Shown here one piece after another: positions 7,871 to 15,151 of a stretch of DNA of 16,015 nucleotides. The number at the start of each line of letters is the position of its first letter. The first letter of the stretch is position 1. The translations under genes and the position numbers were made by a program. The notes beneath the pieces were generated by a model that did not search any database, was not told the origin of the DNA, and worked only from the letters and a program-made list of their open reading frames with translations. Origin of the DNA: an uncultured Mailhella sp. Lineage in GTDB: Bacteria; Desulfobacterota; Desulfovibrionia; Desulfovibrionales; Desulfovibrionaceae. The DNA lies in assembly GCF_905187505.1 (NCBI RefSeq), contig NZ_CAJJIC010000042.1:1-16015 (forward strand), read 5' to 3'.

Positions 7871-9409
7871 TCAGGCGGCCGCGGCGTCCCTTCTGTTGTG
7901 CAGGGCGTTCAGAATGAGCAGGAACACCACGAGGAGCGCACCGCTCACGAGCAGGCAGATCCAGGGGCTGGAGCTGACGAATCCCGCCACGAGGTAGCCC
8001 ACGGCGCTGCACCCCGCGGCAAGAAGCGCGTAGGGAAGCTGCGTGGACACGTGCTCTATGTGGCTGCATCCCGCGCCGGCGCTGGAAAGAATGGTGGTGT
8101 CGGAAATGGGCGAGCAGTGATCGCCGAACACGCTGCCCGCCAGCGTGGCGGAAAGGGACACCACGAGAAGCTCGGGGCAGAGCGCCTGCGCCACGGGCAC
8201 CACCAGCGGGATGAGAATGCCGAAGGAGCCCCAGGCCGTGCCGGTGGAGAAGCTGAGGAAGCCTGCGATGACGAAGATGAGGAAGGGCAGCATGCCGCCC
8301 ACCATGTTGCCGCTCGTGACCAGCGATTCCACGAACTTGTTGGTCTGGAGCATGTCCTGACACACGCCGCTGATGCCCCAGGCGAGCACGAGGATGAGGT
8401 TGGCGGTAAGCATGGCCTTCATGCCTTCCACGGCGCCGTGCATGAACTCGGAAAGGCTCATGAGACGGCGGGGAACGTAGAGCAGCAGCGCCACGACCAG
8501 TCCGCCGAAGGAGGCCCACACCAGCGCGGGCGAGGCGTTGCAGTTGCCGAGGGCGGCGCGGAACTCATGATAGGCCGGATCGGAACCCCAGTAGCCGCCG
8601 CTGTACATCATGGCGAGCACGGCGAACACGATGAGGCTGCCTATGGGAATGAGCATGTCGAACACGTGGCCGTTCTTGGTTTCGAGGCCTATTTCCGACT
8701 TCTGCGCCATCACGCCGAGATCGCCGTGTTCGGCGCGCTTTTCCGCCGCGCGCATGGGACCGAAATCCCACTTGAAGAGGCACAGCAGCACCACGAGGGT
8801 GAGGGAAAGCAGCGAGTAGAAATTATACGGAATGGCCGCGATGAAGGCGGCAATTTCGCTCTCGAACGCGCCGGTGGACTTCAAATTGCTGCCCACGGCG
8901 GCGGCCCAGCTGGAAATGGGCGCGATGATGCACACCGGGGCGGCCGTGGCGTCGATGATGTAGGCGAGCTTGGCGCGGGAAATCTTGTACGTGTCGGTGA
9001 CGGGCTTCATGACGGTGCCCACGGTGAGGCAGTTGAAATAGTCGTCGATGAAGATGAGGCCGCCGAGTCCGCAGGTGGACAGCATGGCCGTGCGGCGGCT
9101 TTTGATGCGCGAAGTGGCCCAGCGGCCGTAGGCGCGGGAACCGCCCGCCATGGAAATGACGTACACCAGCGCGCCGAGCGCCGAGCAGAACATCACGATG
9201 TCGAAGTTGAGGCGCTTGCCCATGATGGCAAAGGCCGACTCAATGGTGTTCATGACCACGAAATCCGCCCCCGTGCCCACGGAATAGATGAACGTGCCGG
9301 TCAGAATGCCGATGAGCAGAGAGGAAATCACTTCCTTGGTGATGAGCGCGAGCACGATGGCCGTAACGGGCGGCAAAAGCGACATCCACCCAGCATAATA
9401 AGGTTCCAT
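7871..9409 (-). CDS. NhaC-family Na+/H+ antiporter (NhaC-type integral membrane transporter)
   Basis: The 512-residue polytopic membrane protein has NhaC-superfamily motifs. They are GGLIFIDDYFNCLTVGTVMKPVTD (acidic pair D122/D123), LVLAWGISGVCQ, the FSTGTAWGSFGILIPLVVP loop at about 400, and GDHCSPISDTTILSSAGAGC at about 430-450 followed by HIEHVSTQLPYAL. The last block is typical of the long NhaC-like group (PF03553). It probably exchanges Na+ for H+ across the inner membrane. Some relatives exchange organic acids such as malate/lactate, so the true substrates are open. The start at 9409 (MEPYYAGW) was chosen because GGGGGA lies about 6 bases upstream; the frame is open 29 codons further but those residues look non-coding. 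It has its own promoter-like region and a leader of about 150 bases. Confidence 0.88.
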   Translation of the reverse strand: MEPYYAGWMSLLPPVTAIVLALITKEVISSLLIGILTGTFIYSVGTGADFVVMNTIESAFAIMGKRLNFDIVMFCSALGALVYVISMAGGSRAYGRWATSRIKSRRTAMLSTCGLGGLIFIDDYFNCLTVGTVMKPVTDTYKISRAKLAYIIDATAAPVCIIAPISSWAAAVGSNLKSTGAFESEIAAFIAAIPYNFYSLLSLTLVVLLCLFKWDFGPMRAAEKRAEHGDLGVMAQKSEIGLETKNGHVFDMLIPIGSLIVFAVLAMMYSGGYWGSDPAYHEFRAALGNCNASPALVWASFGGLVVALLLYVPRRLMSLSEFMHGAVEGMKAMLTANLILVLAWGISGVCQDMLQTNKFVESLVTSGNMVGGMLPFLIFVIAGFLSFSTGTAWGSFGILIPLVVPVAQALCPELLVVSLSATLAGSVFGDHCSPISDTTILSSAGAGCSHIEHVSTQLPYALLAAGCSAVGYLVAGFVSSSPWICLLVSGALLVVFLLILNALHNRRDAAAA

Positions 9410-9510
9410 ACATCCCCCAGAGAGCTGACGCTTTCCGAAAAAAGCGAGGAAAACAACTCGCAGCCCCGCCACCCTCCATGGCACGAGACCGCGCAAGGGG
9501 TGAAAATGAA

Positions 9511-9572
9511 AGACTCTTCACTTGCACCCCGACAAGAGACTCTTCACATTCTGACGAGACTAACAGATTATA
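9511..9572 (-). promoter_or_regulatory. Promoter -10 and repeated motifs upstream of the antiporter gene
   Basis: On the - strand there is a perfect TATAAT (9572-9567), though no good -35 at 17 bases. Downstream of it are two exact copies of GTGAAGAGTCT (9547-9537 and 9521-9511), 26 bases apart. A partial third copy, TTGAAGAG, lies just upstream near 9584. If transcription starts near 9560, the two exact copies fall in the 5' leader. They could be operator half-sites or part of an RNA structure; the sequence does not decide. Confidence 0.45.
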
Positions 9573-9636
9573 CGCCGCTCTTCAACGTTTTTTACGGACG
9601 AATCCGGGCATTCATGAACACGCCGCATCAGGGCGC

Positions 9637-9675
9637 AAAAAATGAGCGGAAGACAAGACCTTCTCTCCCGCTCAT
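9637..9675 (-). terminator. Terminator behind the creatininase gene
   Basis: ATGAGCGGAAGA (9642-9653) and TCTCCCGCTCAT (9664-9675) form a 12-bp stem with one G-U type pair and a 10-base loop. On the - strand it is followed by a run of T (9641-9637 plus the stem's own terminal T). It lies 130 bases past the creatininase stop and separates that gene from the antiporter leader. Confidence 0.7.
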
Positions 9676-9804
9676 CGTTTCCCGCACCGTCTTTTCCGGG
9701 CGGCTACGAAGCGTTCCGCTCCGATTTCCAAACGGAACAAGCCGGACGCCGTCAGCGTTTCCGACGCTTCCGGCTGCTTTCCGGCCGGAATCATTCCGCG
9801 TCCG

Positions 9805-10584
9805 TCACGACCGGGCGGAGGCTCTCTCCCGGCTGTTCAGCACCTCTTCCACCACATGATCGGCATAGCGCTCGTACACCTTTTCCCCGGTTTCGGCCGT
9901 GGCGATGCGCGGATCGCCGAAGTAGGCCAGAGGTGCGCGGCAGCCTATGAAGTCGTTGCCTCCGGCCAGCCTGTCGAAAAGAAATTCTCCTTCCCAGTTG
10001 GGTTCGAGCGTCTTCAGAATTTCGGCATCCACAAGGTCGGGGCGGCGATTGAGCATGAGCGCGGTTTCGCTTTCACCGGCATGAAGATCCCATTCCGGGT
10101 GTTCGCACTGCAGAAGATCCTGAATGCCCGAGCCGAGCAGCCAGTCGGACACGACGACCTGAAGACTCGGGTCGCGCTTCATGACGTTTTCCGCCGCCTC
10201 CCTGAGCGCCTGCGCGTTGCGCGGCTCCGCGTGGCCGCACATGACGAAGATGCGCCGAAATCCCCATCGGCCGAGCCCGGCGCACACGTCTTCCACCACG
10301 GCGACCACGGTTTCATAGCGCAGGGTCATGTTTCCGACAAAGCAGTTCGCCGCCTCGGCCAGCGCGTAGTTCACGGGCGGCGCGATGAGCGTTTCAATGC
10401 CGAGTTCCGCCAGCTTTGCGGCCGCGCGTTCGCACACGTCGAGCGCGCTTTCGATGTCGGTCCCCACGGGAAGATGCTGAGAATGAACCTCCGTGGGCCC
10501 CACGGGAAGAAAGGCTATGTCCGTTTTCCGAACTACGTCCTGAATCTGCCTGGTGTTCATCTCATACATATGGTTCAGCTTCAT
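9805..10584 (-). CDS. Creatininase-family metal-dependent amidohydrolase
   Basis: The 259-residue protein has the size of creatininase (about 260 residues) and its metal-site pattern. LPVGPTEVHSQHLPVGTD gives E32, H34 and D43, and MCGHAEP gives H118 and E120. These match E34, H36, D45, H120 and E122 of Pseudomonas creatininase with a constant offset of two (comparison from memory). HAGESETALML is the family's conserved HAGE-x-ET motif. The family also contains formamide hydrolases of riboflavin/F420 biosynthesis and mycofactocin peptidase, so creatinine is only one possible substrate; GHAE is nearer creatininase's GHYE than the usual GHGGN. GGGGGAAAAC precedes ATG 10584. A 9-bp hairpin and a short upstream frame overlap the leader. 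No transporter or creatinase gene stands next to it, and the antiporter beyond it is a separate unit. Confidence 0.87.
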   Translation of the reverse strand: MKLNHMYEMNTRQIQDVVRKTDIAFLPVGPTEVHSQHLPVGTDIESALDVCERAAAKLAELGIETLIAPPVNYALAEAANCFVGNMTLRYETVVAVVEDVCAGLGRWGFRRIFVMCGHAEPRNAQALREAAENVMKRDPSLQVVVSDWLLGSGIQDLLQCEHPEWDLHAGESETALMLNRRPDLVDAEILKTLEPNWEGEFLFDRLAGGNDFIGCRAPLAYFGDPRIATAETGEKVYERYADHVVEEVLNSRERASARS

Positions 10585-10637
10585 GTTTTCCCCCGGGCGG
10601 CACGTTCCCCGGAACAGGGAACGTGAACCACTTTCAT
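10581..10637 (-). CDS. Possible 18-codon upstream reading frame overlapping the creatininase start
   Basis: ATG 10637 opens an 18-residue frame whose stop TGA overlaps the creatininase ATG as ATGA, the usual geometry of translational coupling. AGAGG lies about 10 bases upstream of its ATG. The peptide is basic and resembles nothing known to me. The frame also spans the hairpin at 10601-10625, so translating it would melt that stem. It is short enough to arise by chance. Confidence 0.3.
   Translation of the reverse strand: MKVVHVPCSGERAARGKT
10601..10625 (-). promoter_or_regulatory. Perfect hairpin directly upstream of the creatininase ribosome site
   Basis: CACGTTCCC (10601-10609) and GGGAACGTG (10617-10625) form a perfect 9-bp inverted repeat with a 7-base spacer. 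It lies just before the GGGGGA ribosome site and 17 bases before the ATG. As DNA it could be an operator; as RNA it could control access to the ribosome site. Upstream, TTGACG (10735-10740) and CGTCAA (10761-10766) form a further spaced inverted repeat; on the - strand the latter reads TTGACG and could be a -35 box, but no good -10 is visible. Confidence 0.5.
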
Positions 10638-11013
10638 TTTTTCTGCGCCTCTTCTGTCCGAGAACGCGGCTTCTCCCCTTTCTACAGGACGAAAAAACGG
10701 CCTCGAACGGACAGGACTTTGAATTTACACTATTTTGACGGTACCCGCCTCGACTCGCAGCGTCAAGGGAGTTCCCTGAAAAGGAAAAAATGAAGGTGAG
10801 ACCGAGGGGCCGAGCGCGACTTTTTCCGGGCTCACTCGTCTGCCCGCAGGCGAAGCCCGACGACGGAACCGAGGAGGCGCGGGGGGAGCGGCAGCCGTTG
10901 GCGCGCAGCGCCTTACGGATGGCGACAGCAGCGCTATCATTCCCCCCGCATGCCTTTTCCGCCTTTCTGTCTTTCCTGCCTTTTCTCTCTTCCCTCTTCC
11001 ACGTCCGGGACAC

Positions 11014-11050
11014 AAAAAAAAGAACCACGACCGACACGGCCGCGGTTCTT
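11014..11050 (-). terminator. Terminator downstream of leuD, distal copy
   Basis: On the - strand AAGAACCGCG (11050-11041) pairs with CGTGGTTCTT (11029-11020), with one wobble and an 11-base loop, followed by a run of T to 11014. It is the second of two copies that leftward transcription from leuD would meet. Confidence 0.8.
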
Positions 11051-11238
11051 CCTTCGCCCTCCGACCGGCGGCAGGCGAAGCCTGACGACGGAGTCGTGGG
11101 GGCGCGGGGGGAGCGGCAGCCGTTGGCGCGCAGCGCCTTACGGATGGCGACAGCAGCGCTATCATTCCCCCCGCATGCCTTTTCCGCCTTTCTGTCTTTC
11201 CTGCCTTTTCTCTCTTCCCTCTTCCACGTCCGGGACAC

Positions 11239-11275
11239 AAAAAAAAGAACCACGACCGACACGGCCGCGGTTCTT
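11239..11275 (-). terminator. Terminator downstream of leuD, proximal copy
   Basis: Same hairpin and T-run as at 11014-11050, exactly 225 bases away. It lies about 110 bases past the leuD stop and probably ends the leucine transcript. Confidence 0.82.
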
Positions 11276-11383
11276 CCTTCGCCCTCCGACCGGCGGCAGG
11301 CGAAGCCTGACGACGGAGTCGTGGGGGCGCGGGGGAAATCATTTCCCCCGCATGCCTTTCCTGCCTTTCTGTCTTTTCTGCCT

Positions 11384-11893
11384 TTACTCGGCTTCGCCGC
11401 GGAGCTTGAGCTGTTCCTTGACGTAGTTGACCATGCCGCCCTTGTCGATGAGGGTCTGCATCATGGGGGACAGGGGGGGGATACGGATTTCCGCGCCGTT
11501 GTCGAGGTCGCGGATGGTACCGTTTTCGGGGCTGATTTCGAGGGTATCGCCGTCGTTTATCTTATCGACCTCGTCGCCGACTTCGAGGAGCATGAGGCCC
11601 ATGTTGAAGGCATTGCGGTAGAAGATGCGGGCGAAGCTGTGGCCCACCACGGCGCGTATGCCCGCGCCGATGATGGCGAGGGGGGCGTGTTCACGGGAGG
11701 AGCCGCAGCCGAAGTTGCGTCCGGCCACGATGATGTCGCCCTCGTGCACGCGCTTGACCCAGCCGGGTTCCAGGCCTTCCATGCAGGCCTCGCCGAGCTT
11801 GCGGGTATCGGTGGTCACGAGAAAACGGGCCGGGATGATGGCGTCGGTGTCGATATGCGCGCCGACCTTATGGACTTTTCCGGTAAAGGACAT
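11384..11893 (-). CDS. leuD: 3-isopropylmalate dehydratase small subunit
   Basis: The 169-residue swivel subunit joins LeuC to isomerise 2-isopropylmalate to 3-isopropylmalate in leucine synthesis. Diagnostic motifs are HIDTDAIIPARFL near residue 13, GRNFGCGSSREHAP at about 58-71, the substrate-binding loop of the aconitase superfamily, and ARIFYRNAFNMGL at about 88-100. At under 170 residues it is the short archaeal/Thermotoga type rather than the about 200-residue E. coli form, matching the short LeuC beside it. AGGAG lies 7 bases before ATG 11893. leuC ends 122 bases upstream, with three hairpins in between. The stop lies at the edge of the tandem repeat. Confidence 0.95.
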   Translation of the reverse strand: MSFTGKVHKVGAHIDTDAIIPARFLVTTDTRKLGEACMEGLEPGWVKRVHEGDIIVAGRNFGCGSSREHAPLAIIGAGIRAVVGHSFARIFYRNAFNMGLMLLEVGDEVDKINDGDTLEISPENGTIRDLDNGAEIRIPPLSPMMQTLIDKGGMVNYVKEQLKLRGEAE

Positions 11894-11910
11894 GGATGAC
11901 TCCTGTATTT

Positions 11911-12003
11911 CCCCGCGCGGGGCGCGAGGGGTGCGGGAACAAGGTCCCGCAGAGATTCGTTGTTTCCGGCGAATTTCCGAAGCGGAAGCGTTTCCGGCTT
12001 CGG
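11911..12003 (-). other. Three hairpins in the leuC-leuD spacer
   Basis: The 122-base spacer contains the perfect palindrome CCCCGCGCGGGG (11911-11922). It also has a 7-bp stem TGCGGGA/TCCCGCA (11932-11938, 11945-11951) and a longer stem CCGAAGCGGAA/TTTCCGGCTTCGG with loop GCG (11977-12003). None has a T-run, so they are not standard terminators. They could stabilise or be processing points in the leuC-leuD mRNA. Confidence 0.5.
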
Positions 12004-12015
12004 AGGCGCCGGAGC

Positions 12016-13275
12016 CTAGAGCGCCTCGGGGCCGGTGATGACGCCGGTGACGGCGGAAGCGGCCGCCACGACGGGGCTTGCGAGGTAGAGTTCCGACTCA
12101 AGGCTGCCCATGCGGCCGCGGAAGTTGCGGTTCGAGGTGGAAATGCAGCGTTCGCCGTCGCCGAGCACGCCCATGTAGCCGCCGAGGCAGGGGCCGCAGG
12201 TGGGAGTGCTGATGACGCAGCCTGCGTCGGAGAACACCTCGAAGAGTCCTTCATCCATGGCCTGACGCCACACGGAAGGCGTGGCGGGAATGACGATGCA
12301 GCGCACGCCCTTTGCCACCTTGCGGCCGCGCAGAATTTCGGCGGCGTCGCGCATGTCGGAAATGCGGCCGTTGGTGCAGGAGCCGATGACCACCTGATCC
12401 ACGGCGACGTCGGAAAGCTCGGAAACGGGACGGGTGTTTTCCGGCAGATGCGGGCAGGCCACGACGGGTTCCATGCCGGTGACGTCCATGGTGACCACGC
12501 GCTCGTATTCCGCGCCCTCATCGGCGGCGAGGCGCATGGGATCGGGCGTGCCGTGGGCGCGGCAGTATTCTGCGGTAAGGTCGTCGGAGGGGAAGAGGCC
12601 GCACTTGCCGCCCGCCTCGATGGCCATGTTGGCCATGCACAGACGCCCTTCAATGTCCACGTCCTTCAGGGCGGAGCCGCCGAATTCCAGGGCGCGGTAC
12701 AGCGCGCCGTCCACGCCTATCTCGCCGATGAGACGCAGGATGAGGTCCTTGCCGCGAATCCAGCGGGGCATGGTTCCCTCGATGTTCACGCGGATGGTGG
12801 CGGGAACCTTGAACCACAGCCTGCCGAGCACCATGCCGCAGGCGATGTCGGTGGAGCCGAGGCCGGTGGAGAACGCGCCGATGCCGCCGTAGGTGCAGGT
12901 ATGGCTGTCCGCGCCGATGACAAGGTCGCCGGGCTTCACGAGGCCCTTTTCGGGCAGAAGCGCGTGTTCCACGCCGGCGCAGCCGCCTTCATAATAGTGG
13001 GTGATGCCCATTTCTTCGGCAAAGCGCCGCGACACGATGACCTGATTGGCCGAGGCTATGTCCTTCTGCGGGGTGTAGTGATCCATCACGAGGAACACGC
13101 GGTCCTTGTCGAAGACCTTCTTCGCGCCCATGGCACGGAAGGACTTGATGGCAAGGGGGCCGGTAATGTCGTTGGCGAGCACGCCGGAAAGGGAGCATTC
13201 CACGATCTGTCCGGGTTCGCGGACCTCTTCGTCGGTGTGCATCTGAAGTATTTTCTGGGCAAGGGTCATTGCCAT
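12016..13275 (-). CDS. leuC: 3-isopropylmalate dehydratase large subunit
   Basis: The 419-residue iron-sulfur subunit belongs to the aconitase superfamily. The three [4Fe-4S] cysteine ligands are present: C300 in VVIGSCTNGR, and C360 and C363 in TPTCGPCLGG. GADSHTCTYGGIGAF (121-135) and EGGCAGVEHALLPE (about 96-109) are further family signatures. The length corresponds to the LeuC/HacA-like short form (about 420 residues), not the about 466-residue E. coli enzyme. This pairs with the short LeuD. The start ATG 13275 has GGAG about 8 bases upstream; ATG 13269 is an alternative. The gene follows leuA on the same strand after 174 bases that contain a terminator, so it is expressed by read-through or from a promoter I cannot identify. 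Confidence 0.95.
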   Translation of the reverse strand: MAMTLAQKILQMHTDEEVREPGQIVECSLSGVLANDITGPLAIKSFRAMGAKKVFDKDRVFLVMDHYTPQKDIASANQVIVSRRFAEEMGITHYYEGGCAGVEHALLPEKGLVKPGDLVIGADSHTCTYGGIGAFSTGLGSTDIACGMVLGRLWFKVPATIRVNIEGTMPRWIRGKDLILRLIGEIGVDGALYRALEFGGSALKDVDIEGRLCMANMAIEAGGKCGLFPSDDLTAEYCRAHGTPDPMRLAADEGAEYERVVTMDVTGMEPVVACPHLPENTRPVSELSDVAVDQVVIGSCTNGRISDMRDAAEILRGRKVAKGVRCIVIPATPSVWRQAMDEGLFEVFSDAGCVISTPTCGPCLGGYMGVLGDGERCISTSNRNFRGRMGSLESELYLASPVVAAASAVTGVITGPEAL

Positions 13276-13414
13276 GGTTCCATCTCCAGGAAAAACGTGA
13301 ACGGTTCTCGCCGCGGCGCTTCTGAGAAACGGCGGCCGGGGAAAGTCGGACGAAAAACGCCCGAAACAGGTCTTGCCGCCCTCCCCCGGTCATCGGGAGC
13401 GCGGACGAAGGAAG

Positions 13415-13443
13415 AAAAAGGCCGGGCGAGGGCCCGGCCTTTT
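13415..13443 (-). terminator. Strong terminator between leuA and leuC
   Basis: GGCCGGGC (13420-13427) and GCCCGGCC (13432-13439) form a perfect 8-bp GC stem with loop GAGG. Four A/T pairs extend it, and the - strand ends in TTTTT (13419-13415). It is only 7 bases beyond the leuA stop. It is symmetrical enough to work both ways. Confidence 0.85.
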
Positions 13444-13449
13444 GAACGG

Positions 13450-15006
13450 CTAGTCGACGGGGTTCTGCTTGTAGCTGATGACGTCCTTTTCCTTGTGTTC
13501 AAGGCGGTTCAGGGCGTCGACATAGGCCTTGGCGCTGGCCACGATGATGTCGAGGTCGGAGCCGCGGCCCGTGGCGGAATACTTGCCGTCGCGCAGATGC
13601 ACGGACACTTCGCCCTGGGCGTCGGTGCCGCCGGTGATGGCGTTGACGGAGAACTTCTCAAGCTCGGCATGGGTGCCGCAGATCTGGGAAATGACGTTGA
13701 AGGCCGCGTCGATGGGGCCGACGCCGAATCCGGCAAGGCGCACTTCCTCGTCGTGATCCTGCATGACCACGGCGGCGGTGGTGGGCATGGTGGAACCCAT
13801 GGTGGTCTGCACGCAGATGTTGCTCAGGCGGAAGCGGTCCGGGATGCGCATGCGGTACACTTCGGAGAAGACGAGGGCTTCAAGGTCCTCGTCGTGGATG
13901 CGGGCCTTCTTGTCGGCAAGTTCCTTCATGGCGGCGAACACGGCGTTGACCTGATCGTTGTCGAGCGTGTAGCCGAGTTCCTCGAGGCGGGTGCGCACGG
14001 CGTTGCGGCCGGAATGCTTGCCGATGACGATGTCGGTGGACTTGCGGCCCACGGCCTGCGGGGTCATGATCTCGTAGGTGTTGCGGTTCTTGAGCATGCC
14101 GTCCTGATGGATGCCGGACTCATGGGCGAAGGCGTTGCTGCCGATGATGGCCTTGTTGGCCGGAATGGGACGACCGATGATGAGCGAAAGCAGATGGCAG
14201 GAAGGATAGAGCTGCTCGGTGACGATGGAGCATTCCACGCCGTAATATTCGGGGCGGAGCTTCAGGGCCATGACGAATTCCTCGAGGGAGGCGTTGCCCG
14301 CCCGTTCGCCGATGCCGCTCAGGCACAGTTCGGCCTGACGGGCGCCGTTCTTGACGGCGGCAAGGCTGTTGGCCACGGCAAGACCGAGGTCGTCGTGGCA
14401 GTGCACGCTGAAGATGGCCTTGTCGGCGTTGGGCACGTTTTCGATGAGGTAGCGGATGAGCGCGCCGAACTCGTCGGGCTGGGCGAAGCCCACGGTGTCG
14501 GGAATGTTGATGGTGGTGGCGCCGGCGTCGATGGCGGCGGTGACGATGCGCACGAGGAAGTCACGGTCGGAACGGGAGGCGTCCTCGGCGGAGAATTCGA
14601 CGTTGGGCGTGTAGGAAGCGGCGCGCTTCACGGCGGCCACGGCGAGCTCCACGACTTCGTCGGGAGTCTTGCGCAGCTTGTATTCCATGTGGATGGGCGA
14701 GGTGGCGATGAAGGTATGGATGCGCGGATTGCGGGCGAACTTCACGGCTTCCCAGGCGCGGTCGATGTCCTTGGCGTTGGCGCGGGCAAGGCCTGCGACC
14801 TGCGCGTTCTCCACGTTCTGGGCAATGGCCTTCACGGCCTCGAAGTCGCCTTCGCTGGCCGCGGGGAAACCCGCCTCGATGACGTCGACGCCCAGCATTT
14901 CCAGCTGACGGGCGATGCGGATCTTTTCACTGAGGTCCATGGTGGCGCCGGGGGACTGTTCCCCGTCGCGGAGCGTGGTATCGAAAATAATGACGCGGTC
15001 GGACAT
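13450..15006 (-). CDS. leuA: 2-isopropylmalate synthase
   Basis: The 518-residue enzyme condenses 2-oxoisovalerate with acetyl-CoA, the first committed step of leucine synthesis. The N-terminal TIM barrel carries DTTLRDGEQSPG (9-20; catalytic R13, metal ligand D14), HCHDDLG with metal histidines H202/H204, and GIGERAGNASLEE with N238, all at the positions known for E. coli LeuA (523 residues). The middle region has HESGIHQDGMLKN and GKHSGRNAV. Residues about 390-510 form the C-terminal allosteric LeuA dimer domain, so feedback inhibition by leucine is expected. GGAG lies about 6 bases upstream of ATG 15006. It is preceded by the leuL leader peptide and an attenuator, and followed at once by a terminator. 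leuB is not in the window. Confidence 0.97.
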   Translation of the reverse strand: MSDRVIIFDTTLRDGEQSPGATMDLSEKIRIARQLEMLGVDVIEAGFPAASEGDFEAVKAIAQNVENAQVAGLARANAKDIDRAWEAVKFARNPRIHTFIATSPIHMEYKLRKTPDEVVELAVAAVKRAASYTPNVEFSAEDASRSDRDFLVRIVTAAIDAGATTINIPDTVGFAQPDEFGALIRYLIENVPNADKAIFSVHCHDDLGLAVANSLAAVKNGARQAELCLSGIGERAGNASLEEFVMALKLRPEYYGVECSIVTEQLYPSCHLLSLIIGRPIPANKAIIGSNAFAHESGIHQDGMLKNRNTYEIMTPQAVGRKSTDIVIGKHSGRNAVRTRLEELGYTLDNDQVNAVFAAMKELADKKARIHDEDLEALVFSEVYRMRIPDRFRLSNICVQTTMGSTMPTTAAVVMQDHDEEVRLAGFGVGPIDAAFNVISQICGTHAELEKFSVNAITGGTDAQGEVSVHLRDGKYSATGRGSDLDIIVASAKAYVDALNRLEHKEKDVISYKQNPVD

Positions 15007-15094
15007 GGTTTTCTCCTTGCGTTTTCAGGCCGCCTTTCGCGGCCTGCAGCTTTCATCCTTCATCCTCTGCCGCCCGGGGGCGGACGGAGGCTAT

Positions 15095-15150
15095 AAAAAA
15101 GGCTGCTCCGACTTCCGACGGAACAGCCTTTTGCCTGTCATTCGTCAGAA
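15095..15150 (-). promoter_or_regulatory. Leucine transcription attenuator (terminator and antiterminator stems)
   Basis: On the - strand AAAAGGCTGTTCC (15132-15120) pairs with GGAGCAGCCTTTT (15109-15097) in a 13-bp stem (one G-U pair, 10-base loop) ending in six T (15100-15095), a strong intrinsic terminator. The alternative fold pairs TTCTGACG (15150-15143) with CGTCGGAA (15120-15113) and GACAG (15139-15135) with CTGTT (15126-15122). This occupies the left terminator arm. The antiterminator begins 2 bases after the leuL stop. A ribosome finishing leuL would cover its 5' arm and let the terminator form, whereas one stalled at the leucine codons would leave it free. The terminator ends about 90 bases before the leuA start. 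Confidence 0.85.
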
Positions 15151-15151
15151 A

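Larger units (their letters stand above)
10848..11351. repeat. 225-bp tandem duplication with palindromic core, behind leuD
   Basis: Units start at 10848, 11073 and 11298 (AGGCGAAGC...), an exact 225-bp period. By eye, 10876-11110 appears identical to 11101-11335, while the first about 28 bases of unit 1 have diverged. Units 1 and 2 contain a 71-bp element bounded by GCGGGGGGA/TCCCCCCGC (10879-10949, 11104-11174). Inside it is a further hairpin (CCGT-T-GGCGC ... GCGCC-TT-ACGG). In the leuD-proximal unit 3 this inner part is missing, leaving a 23-bp palindrome (11329-11351). Each full unit also carries one copy of the leuD-direction terminator. Because 225 is divisible by three, frames stay open through the repeats, but nothing there looks like a protein. 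Confidence 0.9.

Noticed and set aside
7898..9859. A 653-codon open frame on the + strand opposite the antiporter gene
   Set aside because: It is antisense to the NhaC-family gene, runs across two terminators' worth of spacer and has no family resemblance.
10848..11351. CRISPR array
   Set aside because: Only two to three long units with no unique spacers and no cas genes; it is a tandem duplication.
10790..11899. A 369-codon + strand frame through the tandem repeat and opposite leuD
   Set aside because: It stays open only because the repeat period (225) is a multiple of three, and its remainder is antisense leuD.
11896..15096. A 1066-codon open frame on the + strand opposite leuC-leuA
   Set aside because: It is antisense to two unmistakable leucine genes and spans their intergenic spacer. 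The translation is His/Gly/Ala/Val-rich with no domain, a usual by-product of high third-position G+C.
15095..15132. Simple terminator of the Sel1-repeat gene
   Set aside because: That gene already has a hairpin and T-run at 15361-15395. The stem at 15095-15132 lies directly behind a leucine-rich leader frame and can be disrupted by an alternative pairing, so attenuation explains it better.
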